The notes beneath the pieces are model-generated. The model saw only the letters and a program-made list of their open reading frames with translations, ran no database searches and had not been told where the DNA came from. Position numbers and translations under genes: made by a program. Of a DNA stretch of 19,429 nucleotides, positions 1 through 6,320 are shown one piece after another; positions within the stretch are counted from its first letter, which is position 1; each line of letters starts with the position of its first letter. The DNA is from Porphyromonadaceae bacterium UBA4259 (GTDB lineage: Bacteria > Bacteroidota > Bacteroidia > Bacteroidales > Muribaculaceae): assembly GCA_002396125.1 (NCBI GenBank), contig DGWL01000009.1, forward strand, positions 5,567 through 24,995. The letters are read 5' to 3'.

Positions 1-196
1 AACTGACAACTGACAACTGATAACTCACAACTGATAACTCACAACTGATAACTCACAACTGACAACTGATAACTGATAACTGACAACTGATAACTCACAA
101 CTGACAACTGATAACTGACAACTGATAACTGACAACTGATAACTGGCAACTGACAACTGACAACTGATAACTGACAACTGATAACTGACAACTGAC
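1..196. repeat. Heptanucleotide tandem array, 28 units of AACTGAY
   Basis: The first 196 bases divide exactly into 28 seven-base units with consensus AACTGAC or AACTGAT. Variants are four AACTCAC units (22, 36, 50, 92) and one AACTGGC (141). The array begins at the window edge, so its left end and true copy number are unknown. It stops two bases before the ATG of the downstream glycosyltransferase. Because 7 is not a multiple of 3 and the units carry TGA and TAA, the plus strand cannot be read through in any frame. Similar short tandem repeats are known in cyanobacteria and Bacteroidetes. No promoter of the TAnnTTTG type is visible inside it. Confidence 0.97.
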
Positions 197-198
197 AA

Positions 199-1209
199 AT
201 GAAACCTGTAGCGGTAATAATACTTAACTGGAACGGAGCAAAGTTGCTGCGGCGCTACCTGCCCAGCGTGATTGAGGGAACCAACGCCGAGATTGCCGAC
301 ATCATCGTTGCCGACAACGGCAGCACCGACGACAGCCGCCAAGTGCTTGAGAATGAGTTCCCCCAGGTTAAGACTTTACTCTTCGACAAAAACTATGGTT
401 TTGCCGAGGGCTACAACCGCGCCATCGAGGCCACGCGCTATAACTACACGGTGCTGCTCAACAGCGACGTGCGCACTCCGGACGGATGGCTCGACCCCAT
501 GTTCAACTACATGGAACAGCATCCCACGGTGGGCGCTGTGCAGCCCAAGTTGCTCCAGGACCGCGACGACGACAAGATGATGTTTGAGTACGCGGGAGCC
601 GCCGGCGGCTTTATCGACAAGCACGGCTACCCCTACTGCCGCGGCCGCCTCTTTGAGGCAATCGAGGAAGACCGCCATCAGTACGACGGTCAGGACATCG
701 ACATCTTTTGGGCCACAGGGGCGTGCCTCATGGTGCGCAGCGAGCTCTACCTGCGCGTTGGCGGCCTCGACCGCGACTTTTTCGCCCACATGGAAGAGAT
801 CGACCTGTGCTGGCGCATTCACCTGGAGGGCAGCGACATTCGCGTCGTCACCGCCAGCCATGTGTTCCACCTGGGCGGAGGCAGCCTGCCGCAAGGCAAC
901 CCGCGCAAGACCTACCTCAACTTCCGCAACAGCCTCTTCCTGCTCTACAAGAACCTGCCATTGAAGGAAGGGAAACGGCTGCTGGTGGTGAGGCGACTCT
1001 ACGACACCCTGGCACTGGGCATGGCTCTCGCCAAGCTGCACTGGGGCGATGCCAAGGCCATCGTGCGTGCCCACATCGACTACCGCAGGCTCAAGAGCCG
1101 CTACACCTGCCAGCCCTCGCGCAACCTGCTCAAGACCTTCCCCGGCGCGCAGCGCAACATCGTTACCGACTACTACCTGCTCGGGAAAAAAAAGTGGAGT
1201 GAAACATAG
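199..1209 (+). CDS. Family 2 glycosyltransferase (rhamnosyltransferase-like)
   Basis: This 336-residue cytosolic or membrane-associated enzyme should transfer a sugar from a nucleotide donor to a growing surface glycan. The N-terminal GT-A fold is clear: an opening beta strand with ILNWNG (8-13), the nucleotide-binding ADNGSTDDS (38-46), and LLNSDV (86-91), whose NSD occupies the usual DXD position. TGACLMVR (173-180) and the acidic HMEEIDLCWR stretch (197-206) match the acceptor and catalytic side of GT2 enzymes of the WcaA / rhamnosyltransferase type. The C-terminal part (about 240-336) is basic with amphipathic helices and no full transmembrane segment. The ATG at 199 is directly against the heptad array, which leaves no normal leader visible in the window. 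Donor and acceptor sugars cannot be told from sequence. The flippase at the other end of the window may be related in function. Confidence 0.93.
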   Translation: MKPVAVIILNWNGAKLLRRYLPSVIEGTNAEIADIIVADNGSTDDSRQVLENEFPQVKTLLFDKNYGFAEGYNRAIEATRYNYTVLLNSDVRTPDGWLDPMFNYMEQHPTVGAVQPKLLQDRDDDKMMFEYAGAAGGFIDKHGYPYCRGRLFEAIEEDRHQYDGQDIDIFWATGACLMVRSELYLRVGGLDRDFFAHMEEIDLCWRIHLEGSDIRVVTASHVFHLGGGSLPQGNPRKTYLNFRNSLFLLYKNLPLKEGKRLLVVRRLYDTLALGMALAKLHWGDAKAIVRAHIDYRRLKSRYTCQPSRNLLKTFPGAQRNIVTDYYLLGKKKWSET

Positions 1210-1221
1210 CGGAGACAATCT

Positions 1222-1299
1222 AAAAAAAGGGGGGAGCAACACCGTCATGCCAAAGATGGTGCAAAAAAAGGTGGGCAAAGCAAAAAAAAGGGGGGCAAC
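1222..1299. repeat. Three direct copies of an A-tract/G-tract motif
   Basis: Three similar blocks lie in a row between the glycosyltransferase stop and the palindrome: 1222-1240 (A7 G6 AGCAAC), 1262-1280 (CA7 then GGTGGGCAAAG) and 1281-1299 (CA8 G6 CAAC). The last is the left arm of the palindrome at 1275-1324. They look like duplicated terminator arms. Each strand carries long homopolymers, which are prone to slippage. Confidence 0.7.
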
Positions 1300-1324
1300 G
1301 TTGCCCCCCTTTTTTTTGCTTTGC
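1275..1324. terminator. Perfect 50-bp palindrome, probable bidirectional terminator
   Basis: Bases 1275-1299 are the exact reverse complement of 1300-1324, giving 25 bp per arm with no spacer. Each arm carries A8 followed by G6, or on the other side C6 followed by T8. Read from either strand, the RNA would form a long GC-topped stem flanked by an A tract and a U tract. It lies between two convergent genes, the glycosyltransferase (+) and the protease (-), so it can terminate both. Confidence 0.9.
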
Positions 1325-1365
1325 TCCCTCTTTTTCCTACCATTTGTGCCCCCGTTTCATTCCCA

Positions 1366-1965
1366 TTATTCCTGATGCAGGAAGCGCCTCATGTAGCTCA
1401 CTTTGAAAGCCCAGCAGGTGTTGAGCTCCATGTGGCGGTTAAGGGGAGGCAAGCCAGGCGCGTCGACGGCTGTGCGCCCCATTGTCAGCATGGCCACCAC
1501 GCGGTTGCCATCAATGACGGGACAACCGCTGCTGCCGTGGGTGATGTGGTCGACTGTGGCAAGGCGCGCATAGGCAGCCTCGTCATTTTCGTTGAGAACC
1601 AGCGCCCCGGTAGTGACCTGCTCAAGACCTGCGGGCCGCCACTGCCAGCAAGCGATGTCGACCTCGTTGCCTGGCTCGGGGTCGCTCAGTGCCAGTGACA
1701 GCGGGCTCTTGAGCCCCGGCACGTGATAGAAGGCTATGTCATAGCCCAGGCGGTCGGCGGCAGGCACTTGCTCGGGAATCCACTCGTTGAAGCGCAAAGG
1801 ATGGAAGTGGCCGGCATTGCGCACATAGCAGTCGGCACCACATTGCAACACATGCCCGGCGGTGACCAGGTAGTCATCGATGCAGAATGCAGTGCCGGCA
1901 AAGGAACGCACGTCGCCACGACGGCGAAAAAGGGGCATCACATAGGGAAGTATTTTCTCATTCAT
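1366..1965 (-). CDS. Small trypsin-like serine protease, no signal peptide
   Basis: This 199-residue protein has the trypsin-like (chymotrypsin fold) catalytic layout. Histidine 38 is in LVTAGHVL, aspartate 76 in GYDIAFYHV, and serine 146 in HGSSGCPV, where the family usually has GSSGGP or GDSGGP. The SFAGTAFCIDD strand before the histidine is also typical of Trypsin_2-type domains. No signal peptide, membrane segment or PDZ domain is present, so it is likely a single-domain cytosolic enzyme, unlike DegP/HtrA proteins. Cys148 replaces the second glycine of the oxyanion motif. It is the last gene of the leftward block, 77 bp after the permease gene, and is followed by the palindromic terminator. 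Substrate unknown. Family assignment is confident; activity is inferred from the intact triad. Confidence 0.85.
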   Translation of the reverse strand: MNEKILPYVMPLFRRRGDVRSFAGTAFCIDDYLVTAGHVLQCGADCYVRNAGHFHPLRFNEWIPEQVPAADRLGYDIAFYHVPGLKSPLSLALSDPEPGNEVDIACWQWRPAGLEQVTTGALVLNENDEAAYARLATVDHITHGSSGCPVIDGNRVVAMLTMGRTAVDAPGLPPLNRHMELNTCWAFKVSYMRRFLHQE

Positions 1966-2042
1966 CGCAGTGTTGTTTTCTCAATGCTATTGCAAGTGTT
2001 GTGCCAAGAAGACGTAACATGACACTCGCGGCACATCGCTCC

Positions 2043-3272
2043 CTAGCGCAAGCGGCGGCGCATGATGGTGCTTGTCACGAGCGAGGTGACAAAGCCGATG
2101 GCAGCCACCAGCAGGAGCACAATCAGGATGTCGGTCCACACGACGCGCACGGGGTAGGCCGAGACAATGAGCACATTGGGGTCGGCACTCAACTTGAGCC
2201 ACCCGAAGGTCTGCTGCCCCAGGCACAAGAGCAATCCCAGCACAATGCCCAGCACAGCGCCAAGCATGGTAATGAGCCACCCCTCGGTGACGAAGATGCG
2301 GGTTATTTGCCGCCGCGTGGCGCCCAACTTTTGGAACGTGGCAATGCTCTCATCCTTCTCGATGATGAGCAGCGAGAGAGTGCTGATGATGTTGAACGTG
2401 GCAATAATCATGATGAAGGCCAGCAGCAGGAATGTCACCCATTTCTCCACGTTGACCAGGCGGAACGACTCGGCCTGCTGCATGAGGCGGTCCTTGACCT
2501 GATAGCCCGGCCCGAGCACTTGTTGCAGCTGCCCTATAACGGCCTTCTCGTCGGCACCGGGCATGAGCTTGAGTTCCACTTGCGAGGCCTGCGTGTCGTA
2601 GTCGAAGAGGTTGCGTGCAAAATCGATTGGCACGAATATAAGGTCTTGATCATAGGAATTTTGCTGCACCTGGAAAATTGCCGACACAAAGAGTGAGTCG
2701 TTGACGAAGGCGTCGATGGGATTGGCGATGTTCACCCTTCCCTGGCGGCGAGGAGCGTAGAACTGCAGCATGCGCAACCCGTCGGCACGCAAGTGCAGGT
2801 TGATGGCCGGTCCCACCCCCACCACGGCAAAGCTCGACACGTCGTCCTTGAGGGCATAGTTGCCGTCGATGATTGTGCTGTCGATGGCATTGATTTCGTG
2901 ATAATTGACGGGCACCCCCTTGATGCGCACCGGCATCTGGTAGTCGGCATAGATTGCCAGCGCCTGATCCTCAATCACGGGCATAGCCATCGCCACCCCG
3001 TTGATGCCGGCCACGGCACCTATCACGCTATCGCAATCGGCCATTGTCTTACCCACCGTGGGCGTGATGGCCACTTGCGGGTCGAGGCGCGAGAGTCGTG
3101 TTTCTATCACTCCTCTAAAGCCATTGAACACGCTGAGCACGCACACCAGCGCGGCAGTTGTCACCACCACCCCACATATCGAAATGATTGAGATGATGTT
3201 AACCGCGTTGTGAGCCTTCTTCGACTTCAGGTAGCGGAGCGCTATTTTAAATGGCAATGACATAATGCTCAC
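2043..3272 (-). CDS. FtsX-family ABC permease, LolC/LolE-like
   Basis: This is a 409-residue inner-membrane permease of the MacB/FtsX class with the LolC/E arrangement. TM1 lies at about 22-46, a periplasmic MacB-PCD-like domain at about 47-276, then TM2 (278-304), TM3 (331-353) and TM4 (379-403). The N-terminal FKIALRYLKSKKAHNAVNII stretch and the KLGATRRQITRIFVTEG loop after TM2 are hallmarks of the lipoprotein-releasing subfamily. In E. coli, LolCDE moves lipoproteins from the inner membrane to LolA. No ATPase gene is in the window, so its LolD-type partner must be elsewhere. It lies 75 bp after rbfA and is probably co-transcribed with it. A second ATG at codon 4 (3261-3263) is an equally plausible start. 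The exact substrate is inferred. Confidence 0.9.
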   Translation of the reverse strand: MSIMSLPFKIALRYLKSKKAHNAVNIISIISICGVVVTTAALVCVLSVFNGFRGVIETRLSRLDPQVAITPTVGKTMADCDSVIGAVAGINGVAMAMPVIEDQALAIYADYQMPVRIKGVPVNYHEINAIDSTIIDGNYALKDDVSSFAVVGVGPAINLHLRADGLRMLQFYAPRRQGRVNIANPIDAFVNDSLFVSAIFQVQQNSYDQDLIFVPIDFARNLFDYDTQASQVELKLMPGADEKAVIGQLQQVLGPGYQVKDRLMQQAESFRLVNVEKWVTFLLLAFIMIIATFNIISTLSLLIIEKDESIATFQKLGATRRQITRIFVTEGWLITMLGAVLGIVLGLLLCLGQQTFGWLKLSADPNVLIVSAYPVRVVWTDILIVLLLVAAIGFVTSLVTSTIMRRRLR

Positions 3273-3347
3273 CGTGGTTGACTGGCGATTGAAAGAACCC
3301 AGGCATTTTAGCCTTTTCCCTCTCGCGCGCGTCGGTTCTCCACTTCT

Positions 3348-3683
3348 CTATTTCTTGAGAAGCTCGTCGATGTGCTCAATATAGTCGAGCGAATCATCGA
3401 TGTAGAACACGAGTTGGGGAGTTTTGCGCAGCTGATTTCTCACGCGCTGAGCCAGGGCGTAGCGAATGGTTTTCTCGTTGTGATTGGCACTATCGATAAT
3501 CTCCTTTCCACGCTCGCTGGGGAACACGCTCAGGTGCACGCGTGCTATGCTCAAGTCGGGCGACACGCGCACGCTGCTCACGCTCACCAGCACCCCCTGC
3601 ATCTTGGCAGTGTCCTGGCGAAAAATCTCACTCAAGTCCTTCTGAATGAGTCGTTGTATCTTTTGCAGTCTTGTTGATTCCAT
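3348..3683 (-). CDS. rbfA: Ribosome-binding factor A
   Basis: This 111-residue protein is close to the usual RbfA length. It has the N-terminal helix RLQKIQRLIQKDLSEIF, the central strand pair around VSVSSVRVSPDLSIARVHLSVF (a KH-like fold) and the closing segment LRKTPQLVFYIDDSLDY, which matches the conserved RbfA ending (P.L.F..D.S). RbfA binds the 30S subunit near the 16S 5' helix during late maturation and cold adaptation. It lies between an O-methyltransferase gene upstream and the permease downstream, all on the minus strand. A TAACTTTG promoter element 25 bp upstream suggests it can be transcribed independently of aroQ. Confidence 0.95.
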   Translation of the reverse strand: MESTRLQKIQRLIQKDLSEIFRQDTAKMQGVLVSVSSVRVSPDLSIARVHLSVFPSERGKEIIDSANHNEKTIRYALAQRVRNQLRKTPQLVFYIDDSLDYIEHIDELLKK

Positions 3684-3707
3684 AATTATTGTTTCCTATT
3701 ATTGATG

Positions 3708-3715
3708 CAAAGTTA
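3708..3715 (-). promoter_or_regulatory. Bacteroidetes -7 element upstream of rbfA
   Basis: The minus strand reads TAACTTTG, an exact match to the Bacteroidetes TAnnTTTG element, ending 25 bases before the rbfA ATG. No clear TTG -33 element is found at the usual distance, so the call rests on the -7 box and its position. Confidence 0.55.
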
Positions 3716-3790
3716 ATACTTTTTAGATAAAGTTGAGCACGATGACACTCATTTTTCAAGTGAGGCGAGAGAGAACCGTGGCCCTGTGCC

Positions 3791-4429
3791 TCATTTCTTG
3801 TAAAGAATTGTGAGTCCGTCGCGCAGGGGTAATATCACAGTTTCCACGCGCGGGTCATGAGCAACGAGGTTGTTGAAGTCGAGGATGCCGCGAGTCTGGT
3901 CATCCATCTTCTTGCCATGCAGGTCGGTAACCTTGCCGTCCCACAGGGTGTTGTCGGCAATGATGAAGCCACCGGGCTTGACGTGGTCGATAACGAGATT
4001 GAAGTAGTCAACATATTGTCGCTTGTTGGCATCAATGAAGACGAGGTCAAACTGCTTATTGATGCGTGGCAATATCTCATTGCAGTCGCCAATGTGGAGA
4101 GTGATGCGGTCGCCCACCGGCGACTTGGCAAAATGTGCCCGCAGGAAATCCTCCAGTTCATCTTCTATCTCAATGGTGTGCAAGTGTGCATCGTCGTCAA
4201 GCAACCCCTCGGCAAGGCATTGCGCCGAGTAGCCCGAGTAGGTGCCCAGTTCCAGCACCAGCTTGGGGCGTATCATGCGCACAAGCATCTTCAAGAGCCG
4301 TCCCTGCAGGTGTCCTGAGCACATGCGTGAGTAGAGCAGCTCGATGTGCGTGTCGCGGTCGAGCTCGTGCAGATGCTCCGGCTCAGCATCGATGTGGGCA
4401 AGTATGTAATCCTCAAGTTCTTGGGTCAT
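3791..4429 (-). CDS. SAM-dependent O-methyltransferase (Methyltransf_3, TrmR/caffeoyl-CoA OMT-like)
   Basis: This 212-residue class I methyltransferase is typical of bacterial Methyltransf_3 proteins. SAM motif I is VLELGTYSGYSA (58-69), the second acidic loop is HTIEIEDE (84-91), and FIDANKRQY (131-139) with ADNTLWDGKV (158-167) supplies the metal-binding Asp133, Asp159 and Asn160 expected for divalent-cation-dependent enzymes. Relatives include plant caffeoyl-CoA O-methyltransferases and bacterial TrmR (YrrM), which methylates 5-hydroxyuridine in tRNA. With rbfA next door, a translation-related tRNA role is plausible but only inferred. No signal peptide. It lies 107 bp before rbfA and 75 bp after aroQ on the same strand. 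Confidence 0.9.
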   Translation of the reverse strand: MTQELEDYILAHIDAEPEHLHELDRDTHIELLYSRMCSGHLQGRLLKMLVRMIRPKLVLELGTYSGYSAQCLAEGLLDDDAHLHTIEIEDELEDFLRAHFAKSPVGDRITLHIGDCNEILPRINKQFDLVFIDANKRQYVDYFNLVIDHVKPGGFIIADNTLWDGKVTDLHGKKMDDQTRGILDFNNLVAHDPRVETVILPLRDGLTILYKK

Positions 4430-4504
4430 GATTTATAGAAAAGTGGAGACGTAAAGACTAAAATACTGTAGTGACCGTAAAAAAGCCGCATCAATCAATT
4501 TACA

Positions 4505-4930
4505 TTAATTGACCATTGAGTCAATGGCTTCCACAGCCAGGCGGTATCCATCAAGTCCCAGACCGGCGATCATGCCATTGCAGGCCGGTGCTATAACCGA
4601 CTGATGACGCTCTTTTTCACGAGCAAAGATGTTGCTGATGTGAACTTCAATGGCAGGTGCGGTCACTGAGCGCAGAGCATCGGCAATGGCGATGCTGTAG
4701 TGGCTATAGGCTCCGGCATTAATAACGATGCCATCCGCGTCAAATCCCACCCGTTGAATTTCGTTTACAATCTCACCTTCCACATTGCTCTGGAAAAAAG
4801 AGAATTCAACGTCGGGATAACCGGCGGCAAGCAACCGCAAGTAGTCGTCGAGCGACTGAGTTCCGTAGATGTGAGTTTCCCGCTGCCCGGTAAGGTTAAG
4901 GTTGGGACCATTGATGATTGAAATTTTCAT
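4505..4930 (-). CDS. aroQ: Type II 3-dehydroquinate dehydratase
   Basis: This 141-residue protein has the usual type II enzyme length. The enzyme converts 3-dehydroquinate to 3-dehydroshikimate in the shikimate pathway and normally works as a dodecamer. The start ISIINGPNLNL is diagnostic. The catalytic tyrosine is Tyr22 in HIYG, and the active-site residues Asn71 and His77 (INAGAYSHYS), His97 (EVHISNI) and Arg108 in the following loop are present. The closing GLGLDGYRLAVEA is typical. Position 14 is Thr where many homologues have Leu, just before the flexible lid. It is the first gene of the leftward block and has a full Bacteroidetes promoter 28 bp upstream of its ATG. Confidence 0.96.
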   Translation of the reverse strand: MKISIINGPNLNLTGQRETHIYGTQSLDDYLRLLAAGYPDVEFSFFQSNVEGEIVNEIQRVGFDADGIVINAGAYSHYSIAIADALRSVTAPAIEVHISNIFAREKERHQSVIAPACNGMIAGLGLDGYRLAVEAIDSMVN

Positions 4931-4957
4931 AACTGGTTACATTAAAAAATTTGAGTG

Positions 4958-4988
4958 CAAAATTATCAAAAACCCTTCACAAGTGCAA
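4958..4988 (-). promoter_or_regulatory. Bacteroidetes-type promoter of aroQ
   Basis: On the minus strand a TTG (4988-4986) is followed after 20 bases by TAATTTTG (4965-4958), matching the primary sigma factor (SigABfr) consensus of a -33 TTG and a -7 TAnnTTTG. The -7 box ends 27 bases before the aroQ ATG. This is the most complete promoter match in the window. Confidence 0.75.
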
Positions 4989-5285
4989 GACAGTTGACAT
5001 TAAAAAAAATAATTGCCAAGCAAAATTTAACCCCAAAACAGCGACTTGTGTCATTGTCATTGAGGCCGAAATGACAATTTGCTGCCATCCAGCGCCTTAC
5101 AACAAAATGATGTCCAGCCAGCACAAAAAAAAATTCAAAAACTGACAAAAAATGTCCAGTATGTTACAATCAATGTCCACAGAGTTATAACCACTTTGCG
5201 AAATAATGCCGAACTTTGCGATGTGAAACACAAGCGACAAAGTGCAACATATTCCCGCTTGGTTACCACACACAGAATTGAACTT

Positions 5286-5293
5286 TAGATTTG
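5286..5293 (+). promoter_or_regulatory. Possible -7 element pointing toward the lipoprotein gene
   Basis: TAGATTTG matches TAnnTTTG exactly. A TTG at 5259-5261 lies 24 bases upstream, longer than the usual 19-21. Transcription would start near 5298-5300, about 12 bases before a terminator-like hairpin and 240 bases before the next start codon. Confidence 0.35.
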
Positions 5294-5309
5294 CGGGTAG
5301 AAAATGTGT

Positions 5310-5354
5310 AAAAAGGGGGTAGAGACCTAAATTGAGTTAATACCCCTTTTTTTT
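5310..5354 (+). terminator. Terminator-like hairpin with T8 tail in the divergent region
   Basis: Bases 5310-5321 (A5 G5 TA) pair with 5341-5352 (TA C4 T6) in a 12-bp stem with one G-U pair and a 19-base loop. The T run extends to 5354. The stem and tail look like an intrinsic terminator, although no gene ends here. It could be a leader attenuator or the end of a very short RNA. Confidence 0.55.
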
Positions 5355-5399
5355 AAAAAAAACGAGTTCTTTTAAAAAAATACTAACCCATAAATGCCA

Positions 5400-5424
5400 C
5401 AAGCGTTGTCAGCGCCAACGCTTG
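5400..5424. other. GC-rich hairpin without T tail
   Basis: CAAGCGTTG (5400-5408) and CAACGCTTG (5416-5424) form a perfect 9-bp stem around a 7-base loop. No T run follows, so it is more likely an RNA structure or a protein-binding dyad than a terminator. It lies 116 bases before the lipoprotein start. Confidence 0.5.
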
Positions 5425-5435
5425 GAGCACATACC

Positions 5436-5464
5436 ATAAACTCTAAAATTTTTTTAAAGTTTAT
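5436..5464. other. AT-rich imperfect inverted repeat
   Basis: The arms 5436-5448 and 5452-5464 are 13 bases each and complementary except for one position. The dyad is almost entirely A and T. Function unknown; it may be an operator or merely AT-rich sequence. Confidence 0.35.
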
Positions 5465-5539
5465 TGGCTCGTGCGAGGGGATTGAGATGCGCTGACTCAG
5501 TTCCCTCGTCATGGGTCATTTCAACACCATTTTATTATT

Positions 5540-6049
5540 ATGAAGAAGTTTTTATTTATGATCGCAGCCGTGGCAATGATGGTTTCTTGCACCGGTAACG
5601 CTAATCAAGGTAGCGGCTCGGCCGCAGCAAGTGGCGAAGCCAAAGCCGAGGGTCCAGCCTATGAGTTCAAGCTCGCTAATGGCATCACCGGCACAACAGG
5701 TTCAAAGAACTGCCACCTTGTAGAGCTCGAGGGCGACTTCACATTTGAGTGCGTTGAGAACGGCGACAACGTTGACGTTACTGCCAAAGTGACCGTTACT
5801 CACGACGAAGACAACGAAATGGATGAAAATCCTCGCGAGGGCGCCGAGCTGTGGATTAGCGGCCGCGACGACGACAACAAGGACGTGAAAGTGACTCTCA
5901 ACGCCGACGAGCAATCCTACAAAGCACTGCAGGAGTTCTTCCCCAAGGCTGCCGGCGAGAAGGTGGAACTCACTTTCAAGGGCACAGCACCCAAGGCCGA
6001 CCTTGAGAAGCTCAACGGCAAGAACACCACCAACACGCTGGTTATCTGA
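5540..6049 (+). CDS. Small acidic lipoprotein, unknown function
   Basis: I do not recognise the family of this 169-residue protein. A short basic start (MKKF) and a hydrophobic stretch end in MVSC, with the lipidated Cys17, so it is a predicted lipoprotein. A Gly/Ser/Ala-rich linker (18-38) separates the anchor from a single domain of about 130 residues. That domain is rich in Asp and Glu, with alternating polar and hydrophobic residues that suggest beta strands. Cys58 and Cys71 could form a disulfide. The acidic stretch around 94-102 and a GRDDDNKD loop could bind cations, but no known calcium motif is seen. It has a strong hairpin after its stop. It is the first of four consecutive genes for exported proteins and follows the structured 609-bp region. 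Confidence 0.85.
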   Translation: MKKFLFMIAAVAMMVSCTGNANQGSGSAAASGEAKAEGPAYEFKLANGITGTTGSKNCHLVELEGDFTFECVENGDNVDVTAKVTVTHDEDNEMDENPREGAELWISGRDDDNKDVKVTLNADEQSYKALQEFFPKAAGEKVELTFKGTAPKADLEKLNGKNTTNTLVI

Positions 6050-6088
6050 TTCATGCCGGTAACCGATTTTGCATCGACATTCACACTC

Positions 6089-6130
6089 AGCCACCTTGCT
6101 CCAACTATAACAAAGCGTGGCAAGGTGGCT
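6089..6130 (+). terminator. Hairpin downstream of the lipoprotein gene
   Basis: AGCCACCTTGC (6089-6099) and GCAAGGTGGCT (6120-6130) form a perfect 11-bp stem with a 20-base loop, 39 bases after the stop codon. Only a weak T run (ATTTTC) follows. It is probably a terminator or 3'-end stabiliser for the lipoprotein transcript. The remaining sequence to 6320 is very AT-rich. It contains a TTGCAC...GTGCAA dyad (6237-6271) and no clear promoter. Confidence 0.6.
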
Positions 6131-6320
6131 GATAATTTTCAAATTGATGCATCTTGGGGATTTTGTTTAGAAATTACAATATTTCATGCATAAAAACTGC
6201 TATTTTATTTGTTTTTTAGCAAAAATAATGTTTAATTTGCACATTATAATATAAATAATAAAAAAGTGCAAGTTTGCCTCGAAAGCATCAATAACCTATA
6301 ACGATAGAATAATAAAATTT

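Larger units (their letters stand above)
4931..5539. other. 609-bp divergent non-coding region
   Basis: This AT-rich spacer lies between aroQ (-) and the lipoprotein gene (+). It holds the aroQ promoter at 4958-4988, a repeated ACTTTGCGA (5193-5201 and 5213-5221), a TAGATTTG promoter-like box (5286-5293), a terminator-like hairpin (5310-5354), a GC-rich hairpin (5400-5424) and an AT-rich inverted repeat (5436-5464). The few short open frames here overlap each other on both strands, have no recognisable protein pattern, and look like chance. Confidence 0.75.

Noticed and set aside
1..196. Tandem array considered as a CRISPR array
   Set aside because: Units are 7 bp and contiguous, with no spacers.
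25..342. Minus-strand open frame with a repeated LSVVSYQ-like peptide
   Set aside because: It is a by-product of the heptad repeat (21-nt period) continuing into the antisense of the glycosyltransferase; no protein features.
376..1278. Long minus-strand frame opposite the glycosyltransferase
   Set aside because: Antisense shadow of a well-supported GC-rich gene; it has no recognisable family pattern.
4951..5288. Short overlapping frames in the divergent region
   Set aside because: They overlap on both strands, are rich in Lys and Asn from AT-rich DNA, and overlie the aroQ promoter.
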